Shown here in pieces: positions 10,776 through 22,076 of a DNA stretch of 64,000 nt. Origin of the DNA: Marthasterias glacialis (taxonomy: Eukaryota > Echinodermata > Asteroidea > Forcipulatida > Asteriidae); assembly GCA_911728455.2 (NCBI GenBank), contig OU452225.1, positions 14,978,731-15,042,730 of the forward strand, read 5' to 3'. Under the pieces are notes generated by a model. The model was not told the origin of the DNA. It saw only the letters and a program-made list of their open reading frames with translations, and did no database searches. The translations under genes were made by a program, and so were the position numbers. The stretch's first letter is position 1; each line of letters starts with the position of its first letter.

Positions 10776-11014
10776 CCTGTGTTCCATTTTACGCTTGTGT
10801 AATAACTTATAATGTTAGATTCTTCTTCTTAGATGCCCCTATACTGAGACAAAACTGCATACTAAATATTTGGCCCAAATAGATAGGTTTACACCATTAT
10901 ACCAAAAGATGCATAACAGCGAAGTTCCAGAGTCTAGGTTTTGTTGTTTTTTTAATCTTCGTCTCACAGGTAACTTGGCCAGCAATTATATTGAGATAGA
11001 AAGAAGCAGACTGA

Positions 11015-11483
11015 ATAGACCGATCCATTAAGCCCCGCCTTCCTTAGCAACTGCCTAGCAACAGCACATGGTGTGACTTTTCTTGCCAGGATCATTGCAG
11101 CGGTGGTTCGGTTGCAGCTACACACACGTATTGGATACACACGGATACACACACGTAAATGGTTTTCTTGAACGGTATGGATTTAGTTTCGTGGTCTGTT
11201 GAGCAGCGCCTTGAGTTGAGTAGTGCCTTTAACACTGTTGAACTACTTTTACATGACTGTACAGGGACCACTGCTGTGGATTTTGCATCACCAGAAATAC
11301 AAATTTTTTTTAAACAAAACAAAAGTTGGTACAGTTGTGTGTGCTGTTGTGTGTCGGAACAATGGCGGCGGTTTGTTTAATGGGATTTTAACGTGTTGGA
11401 CTTTTGTCAAACTTTCAGTGGCGTTGTCAAGGCTGTGATTGGTCAATATGTTAGTAGCCGGGAATTAATGGAATTGGTCTATT
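11015..11483. mobile_element. Inverted-repeat DNA element (family M3, TAGACC termini)
   Basis: The ends are inverted: AATAGACCGATCCATTAAGC on the left, and on the right the reverse complement reads AATAGACCAATTCCATTAAT. Length is about 469 bases. The first six bases of the inverted repeat (TAGACC) are shared with families M1 and M2. The interior has CCTTAGCAACTGCCTAGCAAC and a TGTGTG-rich part. Overlapping frames on both strands show no transposase. Only one copy is in the window. Confidence 0.65.
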
Positions 11484-13023
11484 GTCTGAGATCATCTATC
11501 TTTTTTGTTTGTAGTGATCTAGTGAATGTGTAAATCTTTGATGCCACCAGGATGTGAAGAAGAAAAAAAAAAAACAGTTCTGCTTCTCATTTTCAGTTTT
11601 GTTTTACTTTCACTCAATTTCTTGTCAATTTTAAAACAATCAAACTTGGAAGCCACACAATACTACCTTGGGAGTATAAATGTTTAGGTCAATTTCAGCA
11701 GGTGTGGGGCTTTTATTACCCTATTTAATGTTAATAAGCTTTGTGCTTTAGACACATTTATGGTTCCTTCTCCCTGGTCTGTGATATATATTCTACAGTT
11801 GTTGATATCCCTGTAGCAAATCTCGTTTCTATTGTTGATGTTGGATTGGTGTCTAGAAACTTTGTATATAAAAGATTGTCCACGGTTGTAAACTTTGCAG
11901 TCAAAACTAGATTAATAGATCAGAGCAGTGGTTGGAGATGGCACAGATCTAATCTATCTAGTTTATAGTCTGTTTTAGTACTCCAGACAAAACCAGATCA
12001 ATCCAGTCCAGACCAGAAGTAACCAGACCAGACGTAATCTGTGTAATTTTGTCAATTACTATCCCTCTTCAGACCAGTCACAGAACTCAAGAATGCAACA
12101 AGAGCTTCTGCCGGGGAGAGGGGGGTAGGGGGAAAGTGAACGAGAGATAGGCAACATCTAAAAGAGCATAGATCTTGCTTCAGATTGGTAAATAATTGAG
12201 ACATGCCTTATTGGGTCCAGGAGACATACTCTATTTGCGTTCATCATGCCGATATTAAGAAGGGACGGTGTCACCGTTAGAGAGACACTTGTTAGGCGAG
12301 GGGGAGAAATGGGGGCAGATAAAAGGCCTCATCAATAACACTGCTGACATACAACATGGAGATTTATTTGCCCTGCCCAGTCGGAAACCGTGTACTTTGT
12401 AGCAAGATAGCTCTGGTACAACGTCTCTTCTGGTGCGACGTAGCATTTAAAGTACGTTTCCTGTTACAGTCGTTTGACCAATGGAAGCACGTTTCGCTTA
12501 ACTTCACCTCTTATTGGTCGGACATTGTGGCTCCGAAAGTTAGAGTGCACTGGAAGACGAACAAAAACAGGAGAGAAAAAAATTAATGGCTGTGCGTAAG
12601 ATGGCTGTTGGAGGGCTTCATGTTTCATCTCTTAGCGAGTTGTTCATTAAAGTGTTGGGTGAGAGAGAAACACAGGAAGGAGTTTGACGTGATTCTTTTT
12701 CTTCTGGCACTTCTTCAGAGCTATCTCTCTGAATCCCAGTCGGAACCCTCGCCGTCGTTACGATTGAGCCTGTAGTCTCGGACTGATTATGATAGGGTTT
12801 TACTTTGATTGATTGTCTGGGTTCGTTCTCTTTGTAAAATAGAAGAGATGTAACATTTCTGTGCTGTTTTTTTTTTTCACTTGGGGAAGGGGGGATGGCA
12901 ACCCCTCCCCAAAGTAGTAACAAAAAAACAACAACAAACAAGTGTGATATAAAGTGGGATTCCAACATACTTTTGACACAAGAGATAGGGAAAGGTGATG
13001 TAGTTGGTCTTTTCAGCCCATTC
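11484..13023. other. Mostly unique non-coding DNA
   Basis: At about 11995-12050, CCAGA and CCAGACCAGA are repeated irregularly. At 12440-12550 the DNA is richer in CpG. A minus-strand frame covering 12618-13070 (150 residues) runs into the end of the neighbouring MITE, so its start region is repeat-derived. The rest (about 12640-12830) is Ser/Glu/Thr-rich with no recognised domain. Confidence 0.4.
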
Positions 13024-13378
13024 TTAAAGCCCAGCTCAACATTGGTAAGGAGAAAAACATAAATGTTCACAGATTCACATATACCTTACATGCTATAAAG
13101 ATAATGATGGTAGAGAATTTTCCTTGAAATATTCCTGCCTGAAGTGTTATCATTTTTAAATACTAAATGAAATAAGATCCAGAATTAGTTTTCGTCTCGG
13201 TGAGACATAAACTCAACCTGTAGGAATGCGTACAATAATGCTGAATGCATTTTTCTCGCTTATGAAACAACGAAATGAGCTGACACTTTCACAGGTTGGT
13301 TTTATTACATATATCTTGATTTGTGCAAAGAATAGAAGAATTTACAGTCAGTTTACCGACGTTGAGCTGGGGCTTTAA
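13024..13378 (-). mobile_element. TTAA-flanked MITE (family T), copy 2
   Basis: A reverse-oriented 355-base copy. TTAA lies at 13024-13027 and 13375-13378. It starts AAGCCCAGCTCAACATTGG and ends GTTGAGCTGGGGCTTTAA. Interior markers match copy 1 in reverse complement (AAACATAAATGTTCACAGAT, GAAATATTCCTGCCTGAAGTG, GGTTGGTTTTATTACATATA). Confidence 0.9.
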
Positions 13379-13749
13379 GATGTATTTACAATAAAAACAT
13401 GGAAGGAAATAAATAATGAAAATTGTCTTGTGTGCACTCATGGGATGGGATCATTTCCCTTTTAAGTTTTTGTTTTCAAGTAGCCAAAACTACTGACAAC
13501 TAAGTAGAGCTAGCTTAGTAAAATTTACAAACTACCATTGCTCTTTTCATAACATGTATCCTATATATGATGAAATTGCTGTAACTTTTATTTTAGGCAG
13601 TTGCAGTTCAAGATTAGAGGAATGGTGTGAACACCAATTCACTGAATTCCTCTTGAATGGATTAATTGCCCCTTATTTAACTCTCTTACGAGTTGTTTAG
13701 AATCTTTGTTCCCCTCATCTTTTTTTCCAACTCAAACCACTGCTTCTTA
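13379..13749. other. Unique non-coding DNA
   Basis: No feature recognised. Confidence 0.4.
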
Positions 13750-13907
13750 TAGATTGTTCCGGCTTTGGCAACAAGCCCCACCCACACACCTTAGTTTATG
13801 TACGTTTACGCTGCAGGTGTGACCGTGTTTGACCGAGGTCACATGACCAAAAGGCGTGATCCAATTGGTCAATGGGCACAGTTTGATTGACAGGCCGGAG
13901 CGGTCTA
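13750..13907 (+). mobile_element. MITE family M2, copy 1 (TAGACC-type termini)
   Basis: A 158-base element. The left end is TAGATTGTTCCGGC (TAGACCGTTCCGGC in copy 2) and the right end GCCGGAGCGGTCTA is its inverted partner. The interior includes TTAGTTTATGTACGTTTACG, GACCGAGGTCACATG and CCAATTGGTCAATG. A same-length copy in the same orientation lies at 39129-39286, with only about a dozen differences by eye. It has no coding capacity. Confidence 0.85.
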
Positions 13908-14690
13908 TTGGTTAATACCACTGGAGTTGTTACCATAGATGAACATGCTTCTATACAGGTTTCTGTTGGACAACTTTTCTTTAGAGCGGATGTAATACAT
14001 GGGTTGAGTCTTGACTCATTAATAGTTATGCAGACAGTTTTTTTCCCCTTCCTGGCACCAGAATGAGCTAGTTGGCAGCCCGGGGGTTGTTTACCATTTA
14101 CAAAGAAATTACAGAGAAAAAGTTGCAAAAAATAATGAAATCTTCTCCAATCAGTTCTCAAATTACAACCCCAGACTTTTGTCTAGGATGTACGTCGACA
14201 GTTGACCGCCACACGCCGTCATTTGCCAAAATGAAAGCCATTGATTAGCCGGGCTTTTTATTCAAGGAATTAGGGAGTGGGAACAAGTCCAAAATCTTCA
14301 TAATTTTGCTGGACATATTTTTGGGTCGAGGAATTAGGAAGTAGAAACAAATTCAACATTGGCAAGAATTTTATACTGGATGATTTTGGGGGTCAATGAG
14401 ACTGTAATAAATGGTGCAGGAATTTGGAACTGAGAACTGTTTTTTTTTTCTGTAGGTAATTGTAATGTGAGTCCAACTAAACCACACCCATAAAAGGTTC
14501 AGATCAACTGGATCCCAGGCCATGGGTAAGCATAATAACGGAGTGATTGTTAGAACTGTTAGCAGTTTCATATAAAATATTTGTTGAATCTGATCAACAT
14601 ATATTATTGCTTTGCCAAAGACACATTCAGCCTTCTCAATTGCTGTATTTGAATGTTCAGTACTGAATCCAAAGCACACAGAACTAAACG
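13908..14690. other. Unique non-coding DNA
   Basis: Two minus-strand frames (13796-14161, partly inside the MITE, and 14371-14679) show no recognised domain. No repeat family is seen. Confidence 0.4.
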
Positions 14691-15384
14691 TTAAAGCCCC
14701 AGCTCAGCATTGGTAAAGTCTCCACAAATCCTTCCATTCTTTGCACAGATCAAGATATTTGTAACAAAACCAACCTGTAAAAATGTCAGCTCATTTCGTT
14801 GTTTCATTTGCGAGAAAACGGTACGAATGCATTCAGCATTTTAGTACGCATTCCTATAGGCAGAGTTTTCGTCTCACGGAGATGAAAACTAATTTTGGAT
14901 CTTATTTCATTTTATTATTTAAAAACGATAACACTTCAGGCAGAAATATTTCAAGGAAAGTTTTCTACCGTCATTATCTTTATGCCATGTAAGGTCAGCG
15001 CCGTAACTTGGGAAACATTTTAGGGGGGTGGGGCACCATTTTTCCGAGGGGGTCACTTTTGGCCAATTAAAACTGTAGTTTCCCTTTGTATTTTTCCTAA
15101 ACACGCCCCTTTTCAGCGCTCTTCTAGTGACGTGTTGAGGTTAAAACAAATGCATTCTGCCTGTAAATAAAAAATTTAAATTACTACATAAAAGCTCATA
15201 AAATGTTATATTTTTAATCTCAAAAGTCCAGATTTTAAAGGGGGGCACAGACATCAGTTGGGGGAACTCATGCCCCCCCGGGGCCCCCCCCCCCCCCCCG
15301 TTAATTACACCACTGTGTAAGGTATATGTAAATCTGTGAACATCTATGTTTTTCTTCTTACCAATGTTGAGCTGATGGCTTTAA
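14691..15384 (+). mobile_element. TTAA-flanked MITE (family T), copy 3, with insertion
   Basis: TTAA bounds the element at 14691-14694 and 15381-15384. The left 305 bases and right 61 bases match copy 1. They are separated by a 320-base hAT-like element plus its 8-base target duplication. Without the insert the copy would be about 366 bases, in line with the others. The end reads GAGCTGATGGCTTTAA, with a small insertion relative to the family. Confidence 0.9.
14996..15315. mobile_element. hAT-like non-autonomous element (family H), nested
   Basis: A 320-base insert in the family T MITE. It is flanked by the exact 8-base direct repeat TGTAAGGT (14988-14995 and 15316-15323). Its ends are CAGCGCCGTAAC and, reversed, CAGTGGTGTAAT, and both the 8-base duplication and the CAG.G..GTAA ends are typical of hAT elements. 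The interior shares CATTTTAGGGGGG, CCCCTTTTCAGCGCTCTT, CTGCATGTAAATA-like and CTCAAAAGTCCAGATTT blocks with the copy at 61329-61680. A C tract of about 17 bases lies just before the right end. Confidence 0.85.
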
Positions 15385-16690
15385 AATGTATAAATCCAAG
15401 CTAGCTCGAGTCAGAAGTAACTGAAAACACTGTGCATGGAACTGATGCATTCCCGTATGACATATTAACTTACAAACTGGATGAAAAAAAAGGGGGTTTG
15501 TCAAATCGTCCTCACAAATCGTATCATTTGTTTGATTTGCTTATCTGTAGAACCATGAAATCTGTTATTGATAGCGTTGGCTATTCACTAAGTCCATCTG
15601 TGTGTAACTGAAGTCTTTAATGGGAACCATACAGTGAAATGTGATGATGTGTGCAATTTACTCTGATGACAAGGACATCAAGCATGACATCAACCCTGCT
15701 TCAATTACTGATAACCAATGTAATTTAGATTCCCCATCCTGGGGTTGTACAGGCATAAATCATTTGGATAATCGCCAGTTTAATACTCAGATAACGATAA
15801 AAAAAATAAAAAAAAAACAATTTTTATATTCGCCTAGGATTTTTTAACGGGGAGGAGGAATTTTTTTTTTTAAATTGGCAACTATTTTCTTTAGTGTATT
15901 GTCAATTCAATCATCTTGAGTTCGACTGCATGCTGAAAACCAAAGCCCTAAACATTTCAGGCATACTTTTGGTTTTAGGTTAGTCATGTTAATTCTGATC
16001 GTCTTATCGCATCGAAATAGATGTCAAATTGTTCTGTGGCAAAGTTTGCTTGAAGGATTTCCGATTGATGTGAAACCAAATTATGAGATCTTAGAGGAGT
16101 TTCGCAGCATTGATTTCTGGAGGAATGCATCTGGTCAGGGTGTGTAGGTGTCTAGAAACATAACACAGTAACTGGTGAAAATTTCATTAAGCCGATACTT
16201 TCGAGACAAATCTGACACACTGATTACACATGTATAACATTCTTTTTATTTTTATATTTTTAATCACAATTTTTCGTCAAAGCTGAGCGATGGTCATGTT
16301 TAATTTTCTCAAAGGGATGGTGCTTGTACCATCGATTTGACTTTTAAATATTTTACATGTATATTAAAGTTGATTCCTTTTTGAAGGAAAATTCTCACAA
16401 ATGATATATAATCTCAAACTGAATTTGTTCATAGAGTGAACAGAGCTTTTGATCTCCATTCCATTGGTCTTGGACTTGAAGTATAATGTAGCAGTATTGT
16501 TACAAACTTTGAGATATTCTAATAGAAATGCAATTACCTTCAGGAAATACAGCCTCCTGAATAAGAATGAAACTCCAGATCTTACTATTCCTGACAAGTG
16601 AAGAAAGAAAATCTTGAAAATTCTTGAAAGGAAATGAAAGACTATCTCATGAATTGTAAATTGTTATAGTTCAGCATATCATAAGCAGCA
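15385..16690. other. Unique DNA with a possible isolated exon-like frame
   Basis: AT-rich and mostly without repeats. The plus-strand frame open from about 15921 to the stop at 16147 contains a coding-looking stretch, with PIDVKPNYEILEEFRSIDFW at about 16069-16128. It has an acceptor-like TTTTGGTTTTAG upstream and a possible donor-like CAGGGTGTG just after. I do not recognise a family, and a chance frame of this length is possible. Confidence 0.3.
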
Positions 16691-16729
16691 CCGAAATAGC
16701 GATGCATCAATTAAACTATTCAAAAGTTT

Positions 16730-17171
16730 GTACGATTGTAACTCACACCAAAGAAAACCTTGGACATCTAACCGGATTCAGTGTCGGGCAGCTAAACTTG
16801 TGATCAGTGTAAACTGTAGGAGAGCTCATGGGCCACCGTTACTTGCAGAATTACATTGACTTGACTACCCATGGAGCAATGCATCCAAGTTTAAAAATTC
16901 TTTTCTACGTTTACATGTGCAGGAGCTACATTGCTCCACTCTACTGTTTGGACTTCACCAATCCGACTCGTCTCAACATTCCTATATACTACATTTATCT
17001 ATGGCAAAAATGCATTTCCGCATTTCAGCTGCTGCTCTCTGGAACCAGCCTCTTCCAATTAACATTCAAACTGTTCTTCAGTCATAACTTTTTAGAGTCC
17101 TCTCTGTTTCCTGATGCTTAGTTTGTATTTTGTTGCTTTATTCTTGTAAAATGTCACTTTGGTCGCTTTAT
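16730..17171 (+). mobile_element. LINE reverse-transcriptase 3' remnant (plus strand)
   Basis: The plus-strand reading from about 16769 gives NRIQCRAAKLVISVNCRRAH then GPPLLAELH, which corresponds to the LQ.IQNAAARLV...LRELHWLPV block of the LINE RT tail. Further on, at about 17020-17070, comes RISAAALWNQPLPINIQTV, matching the conserved WN.LP block. Internal stops and frame changes show it is dead. The 3' part (CACTTTGGTCGCTTTATAAA) resembles the GCGCTTTATAAATG end of many LINEs. The tail continues after a DNA element at 17787 (CACCATCATCATTAGTATTATC). Confidence 0.7.
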
Positions 17172-17786
17172 AAATGGGTCATTCCATGAAGGTGGGACCT
17201 ATTTTGTGACATTTTTCAATATTATCATTTTTGTTTGAAAAAATGTTGATTCTAATTTATGTTTATCAATCATCACCTTTTATTGGGGTTTTGAAAGTGT
17301 TTCAGAGAGTTTCAAATCCTTTCCATGCTATCTTACCTGATATTTTTGCTAATATTCTTAAAAATTCAAGGTAACGGTGTAACAGGGACACCATGCTTGT
17401 AACACATATTTTTCAGTATTATGGAAATAATAAACAAATTTACAAGGTTCAACAGAAACTTGATGCCAAATCCATAAGAAAAATAACTGCCTTCATGGGT
17501 ATTAAAGTACACATGGCTGAGAAAATTGAGGATATATGTCACAATGTAACGGGGACACCAAATGTCACACCTATGGTGTCCCTGTTACATCAGTGCAGGC
17601 ACTGTATCACGTTTATTTTACATCACAGTAATCAAGTAAACCCTTTTTATAATTCACGTTTGGTGTTATTTATACTATGTAAAGCAAGATTGACGAAGTA
17701 GACTAGTGAAGTGGTGAAAAAGCTTCATAGGTGGTAACGATGTAACGGTGTCCCTAGTGTTCCACCTTCATGGAATGACCCAAATG
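17172..17786. mobile_element. GGGTCATTC-ended DNA element (family G), long copy
   Basis: Inverted ends about 24 bases long: TGGGTCATTCCATGAAGGTGG on the left and CCACCTTCATGGAATGACCCA on the right. It interrupts a LINE 3' tail. GCTTTAT occurs on both sides (17165-17171 and 17787-17793) and may be the target duplication, though the LINE tail itself could supply both. The motif TAACGGGGACACCA (17547-17560) is inverted at 17574-17587, and related TGTAACAGGGACACC blocks occur near 17376-17392 and 17741-17756. The 102-residue frame inside has no recognised transposase domain. Confidence 0.75.
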
Positions 17787-17820
17787 CTTTATCACCATCA
17801 TCATTAGTATTATCATTTTA
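17787..17820 (+). mobile_element. LINE 3' tail, displaced part
   Basis: GCTTTATCACCATCATCATTAGTATTATC has the look of a LINE 3' tail with imperfect (ATC/ATT)n. It is separated from the RT remnant by the family G element. Confidence 0.5.
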
Positions 17821-20297
17821 TGTAAACATTGGGGGCACTTGGCCAGTTTTTGTACTTTAGAGGAACACATTTACATGTATGGTTTATATGGCATTTCTGA
17901 ATGTCAACAAATACCTTTTTTTATGAAACAAATCATTGCTGAGCAATATTGTATTGTCTTGATAACCCTCGATAAGGAATGCCACAACATGTATCAGTTG
18001 TCATGGAAACAATGCCTTACAAGGATGAAGGTTTAAAGTCTTACGACGACGATGGAACCCACATTTACGCTTGGATTCTATATAGCTAGTCAAAATCAGT
18101 TAGTCCCGCCTAGTTTAACTTAAATCCACCCTTACAGAATCAATTTCTTCCCTAACACCATGAGTAAAGACCAGTATCAGCTATTCCTAGAAATTAGGAA
18201 ATAGTTTTTAGCCACTCAAGTGAATTTGGCTCAATTTCGTAAAGCAGAAAAGATCGCTGACAAATGTCTTTTTGACAGGAGGGAACACTTACAGTACGCA
18301 ATAGTTTAAAGTTGTACAAACGTGTTTCTATGAAGGCACAAAATTCCACCTCTTTTTATCCATTATTGATTTTTTAAATTGTACCAAAAATTCTCCTGAT
18401 TGAAGAAAATTGTTGTCTGTGCATCTTTAAGATCTTGTTAAAGTACACAGATCGTGTTAGCACAAAAGCATTAGCACAAAATGATCATTCTATCAAGACA
18501 TCAACCTTTTAACGACAATCCCTTAAAATTTGTTTGGTGTGGGCAAATTTATTTGATTGGATGCACATTTTTAATTTTTAGTTTATTTTAAACTCATTTA
18601 TAGTTCTCTTTGTTGATTGATTACCTTTAATTAGTCTTGCCGATTTTGAAGTTGCCGCGGGTTCATTGTTGTATTTTCATAATTCTTTTTACTCATTGCC
18701 AAAAAACCTTTTTCTCAATGAGTCGAAACTTAAACAAATCATCAGTTGAAAATATTCATTCTGGAAAATGTATCCTTAGCCTTTACATATTTATTTCCAT
18801 GTTTCGGTACTCATAAATTTTTATGTATGACCAAATTCAGTTGGTCTCGGTTAGTCAAATAATCATCATGTTGAACCCAGTGTGTATTTACTCTGTAGAT
18901 TTGTGGTACAGAAAGTATATAGAGTTAGTGCTTACTATAAACTCATAAATTTTGCATGTTTCTCTCTCTCTTCTCAAACATAGCAGGGGTCTTATCTATA
19001 GATGAATTGTGATTGGATGGAAGACAATTAACATGTCAATTTACTTTCTATTGACTTTGGGTCTTCTGTAGTATGTTAAACCAAACATTTTTTTCCCCCG
19101 TAAGTTTGATAAGTTCTTCCCATTAGAACTGTGTTTGTTGAATTGATATTGATGACATTTTTTTGTTTTTTTTGTAAATCATGTTTAATTCAAAACAGTC
19201 ACAAGAAACCTAAGATCCTTTCGTTTGATCTTGTCAAGAGATTATCAAGGCCAAAGTTAATTCAAGTCTGTTATGTCAATATTGACCCAAATTTATCATC
19301 TTGACAGAGGTGATAGCAGTGTAAATAAAAGGTCCCTTAAATAATGATCTCCGCTAAGTGAGGAGATGAGAGGGAACCAGGAACTTGTATCAACCCTTAC
19401 ATTCCAGCATCGTTCTTGATGGGTGATGGAGCATAAATATTAATTTTTTTTTTTTTTTTTTTACTTCAATTAGCTTGTTTAAAAAAAAAATGCGTCATAA
19501 AGCTAAACTGGGAAATTAAATTCTGTATAAAAGCATACGTAAATAACTGGGATTTTATACATTTAATGTTATACTATTACAACATGTTTTGTTTACATCT
19601 TTTGCCTGTTAAGAGAAGAGGAAAAAGAGCTCAAGGTTCAAATACAGTTATGTTGAAAGTGACAGAATATGTCTCTGAGTGATGAATACCATTCCCAACT
19701 TTCTACCAAAGTAAATTTTTTCATGACAAACCGTGCACAATGTTTTTCAAATATCGCAGTTAATAACCATGTGTTTGGAGATATAGTAATTTAGAGTTTG
19801 GGTAAGATGTGTACTTTACCAGGTCTTGTTTATAAATCATTGGTTGTTTATCAGCGCCCTCGATAATCAAGTAGTGGGACAATTCAACAAAAGATTGGAA
19901 TGGGCTTGAACTTTGTGTTGCTCAGATTTTAATGGATGGCTCCTAAATCACCAGCCCCCTTTTAATTAATGCTGCCCACTATTTGTCTGTTATTTACAAC
20001 TCGGTACCATTGCAATAAGTGACTATAATTTCAATAGATGCTCATTTTCTGACAGATCTAGTTCAGATTGTTGTTGTTCGTCTTCTTTGCAATTAGCACA
20101 AACTAAACTTGCATGGCTATGGATGGTGGTAACTCGACGTGTTATTTCCTTGAAGTGGCTGATACAGTGCTGCGTACAGTTTCTTGAAAATATCCCGAGC
20201 TTTCTTATAAAGTTGTCAGGCATGCAACTAGTGAACTGATCAGCTGATTGTCTCTGTTTATTTCTTCCTGAAGAATAACTAGGAATAACTAACAGCG
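17821..20297. other. Long unique AT-rich non-coding stretch
   Basis: About 2.5 kb with no recognised repeat family or gene. It contains a T run (about 19445-19462) and other short homopolymers. Short frames at 17839-18036 and 20023-20325 show no domain. Confidence 0.5.
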
Positions 20298-20603
20298 GGG
20301 AGCCTGGCAGCCAGAGGCAGTTCAAATCCTATTAACAGTGGGTACCACAGCCATTATAATAGATGTTAATGTTTGCATTGGGATTCGAACTGCCTCTAGC
20401 TGCCGGGCAATCTCGGTAGTCTAGTTGGTAAGACATCTGCTCTAGAATGGCGGGGGTCATGTGTTCGAATCCCACCCGAGGAATATGCCTGTGGAATTTT
20501 TTCACAGGACTCGGGGAAAGTACTGTGCTTCACACACATCGGTGCATGGGTAAAAACAAAAATAATATTCTTTATCCCCGCAAACTAACATCTATTATAA
20601 CCA
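20298..20603 (+). mobile_element. SINE family A, copy 2, with inverted flanks
   Basis: The forward SINE runs from about 20380 to 20580, with A box TAGTCTAGTTGGTAAGAC, B box GTTCGAATCCC at about 20463-20473, and the usual tail ending ATATTCTTTATCC. It sits between inverted flanks TTATAATAGATGTTAATGTTTGC (20354-20376) and GCAAACTAACATCTATTATAA (20580-20600). Just upstream (20300-20331), AGGCAGTTCAAATCCTA is an inverted fragment of the same SINE's 5' part. So the locus holds a head fragment in reverse plus a complete forward copy. Confidence 0.8.
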
Positions 20604-21629
20604 GCTAGGTGTTCGTCACTCTGGGCTTCTTGGCTTTGATATTCCTTTTTTGTATTCATTCTTCTAACAGAAGAATACATACGTCTTGTTTTTTGTTTTT
20701 AAATGTGATCGAACAAGGAAGATTGTCAGTATCGCAAAGAAGCATCGTCTTGCACTGTCTCCCGTTAACCCTGAAGCAGTTGAGACCATTCTACATTCAA
20801 GTTCCCATCCTCTTCCAAATCATCTCAGATTTGATTGTAAGGTCGTTGACTTGCATGTGCTAATTTCTAATTTAATGAAGACGACTTGGAGTTGATTCTT
20901 ATGCATAGAAACCAGCAGGATACACACCTCTGATGATATTAGCCTGCCTGCGTAATTACTTACCCAGGAGGGATATCAAGTTGGATGTTTGACTAAGGTG
21001 ATGGCATAACATATAACTTCTTGTTATATTTGACTCCTTTTACTATTGCCCAATAATTACGGAGGAGACTATCGGCAGAATTTGCAAACCATTTGTTGAA
21101 ATTTATGAATACTTAAAACTTTACGTGAACAGCAAGGAGACGTCAGAGTTGGCTGCAAATTATTCATTAATGGCTACGCAAACATTTTTCAGTATCAAGT
21201 GAAATCATTTCTTCTTGTATATAAGATTAACTAATCAGTATCCAACAGATTGCCTTTTGGTACCTTTTGGAGAAAAGGAATTGACTCAATAAAACTTATG
21301 ATGATTGGCTACAACAATCTGGCCATAATTTGCATGACGCGTATTGTGCATCAACTGCAGGAATACGTGGAAATCGTAAAGACAAAGAAAGCCACAATCT
21401 TTAAGTCTCTTTCCTGCTCATTCACAGACAACACAAGACTACTTAATCTGCTTAATACTCAAGGATGAAAACTTCCTTCCAGTTTGCCACTTTTTGTTGT
21501 ATAAGTTTATTATTGCCTGTCTTTACAGGAACTATGAAAAGACTTTTACCAATGATGAGGGAAAAACACTTTTCAAATATTACATTTGAAGCTAATTTCA
21601 TTTAACAGTTATAGTTTAATAAGGGAATA
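20604..21629. other. Unique non-coding DNA
   Basis: Overlapping frames at 20609-20863 and 20686-20895 read the same bases in two phases and have no recognised domain. No repeat family is seen. Confidence 0.45.
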
Positions 21630-22076
21630 AAAGAGTGGTGACCGAGGTCTTAAACGGCCGTTTAAAACCAGCAGGGTCATGACCGTTTTATAAAGGACCG
21701 AGCCGAAGGCAGGGTCCTTTATCACACGGCCACGACCCTGCAAGGTTTTAATAAATGCCTTTTTTGTTAAAAAGCATAATAATGTAGAAAAATCTGTGAA
21801 ACTTTTCTGTTTTTTGAATTTATTTTTCAATTCTTGCCACGTCCTCAGGCTCCATTTCAGGGTCAACGCTGAGTGGTTGCGCGTACGTACACGTACTAAT
21901 AGACATTACATAGAGTACTGGTATGTATTGATTGTACTACGCGTAAATTAGCACCTGCGTAAGCTTTTACGCCAACACTGGTGTGGCTATAATGAGCGCA
22001 GAACGCGCCTTCACAGCTCCAGCTATGTCTTTATCAGCCGTTTAAAACCGGTCTTAAACAGTCATGTGACCACCTT
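21630..22076. mobile_element. Inverted-repeat DNA element with internal hairpin (family K)
   Basis: The ends are inverted: AGTGGTGACCGAGGTCTTAA on the left, and the right end reversed reads GGTGGTCACATGACTGTTTA followed by AGACCGGTTTTAAACGG. Near the left end is an imperfect hairpin with 28-base arms (21672-21699 and 21713-21740) around GAGCCGAAGGCAG. The arm sequences include CAGGGTCATGACCG and CGGCCACGACCCTG, with AAAGGACC next to the loop. Length is about 447 bases. It has no coding capacity and one copy here. Confidence 0.65.

Noticed and set aside
12618-13070. 150-residue minus-strand frame
   Set aside because: Its first part is the end of a TTAA MITE (13024-13070), and a T/C-rich run supplies the hydrophobic middle. 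No domain is seen.
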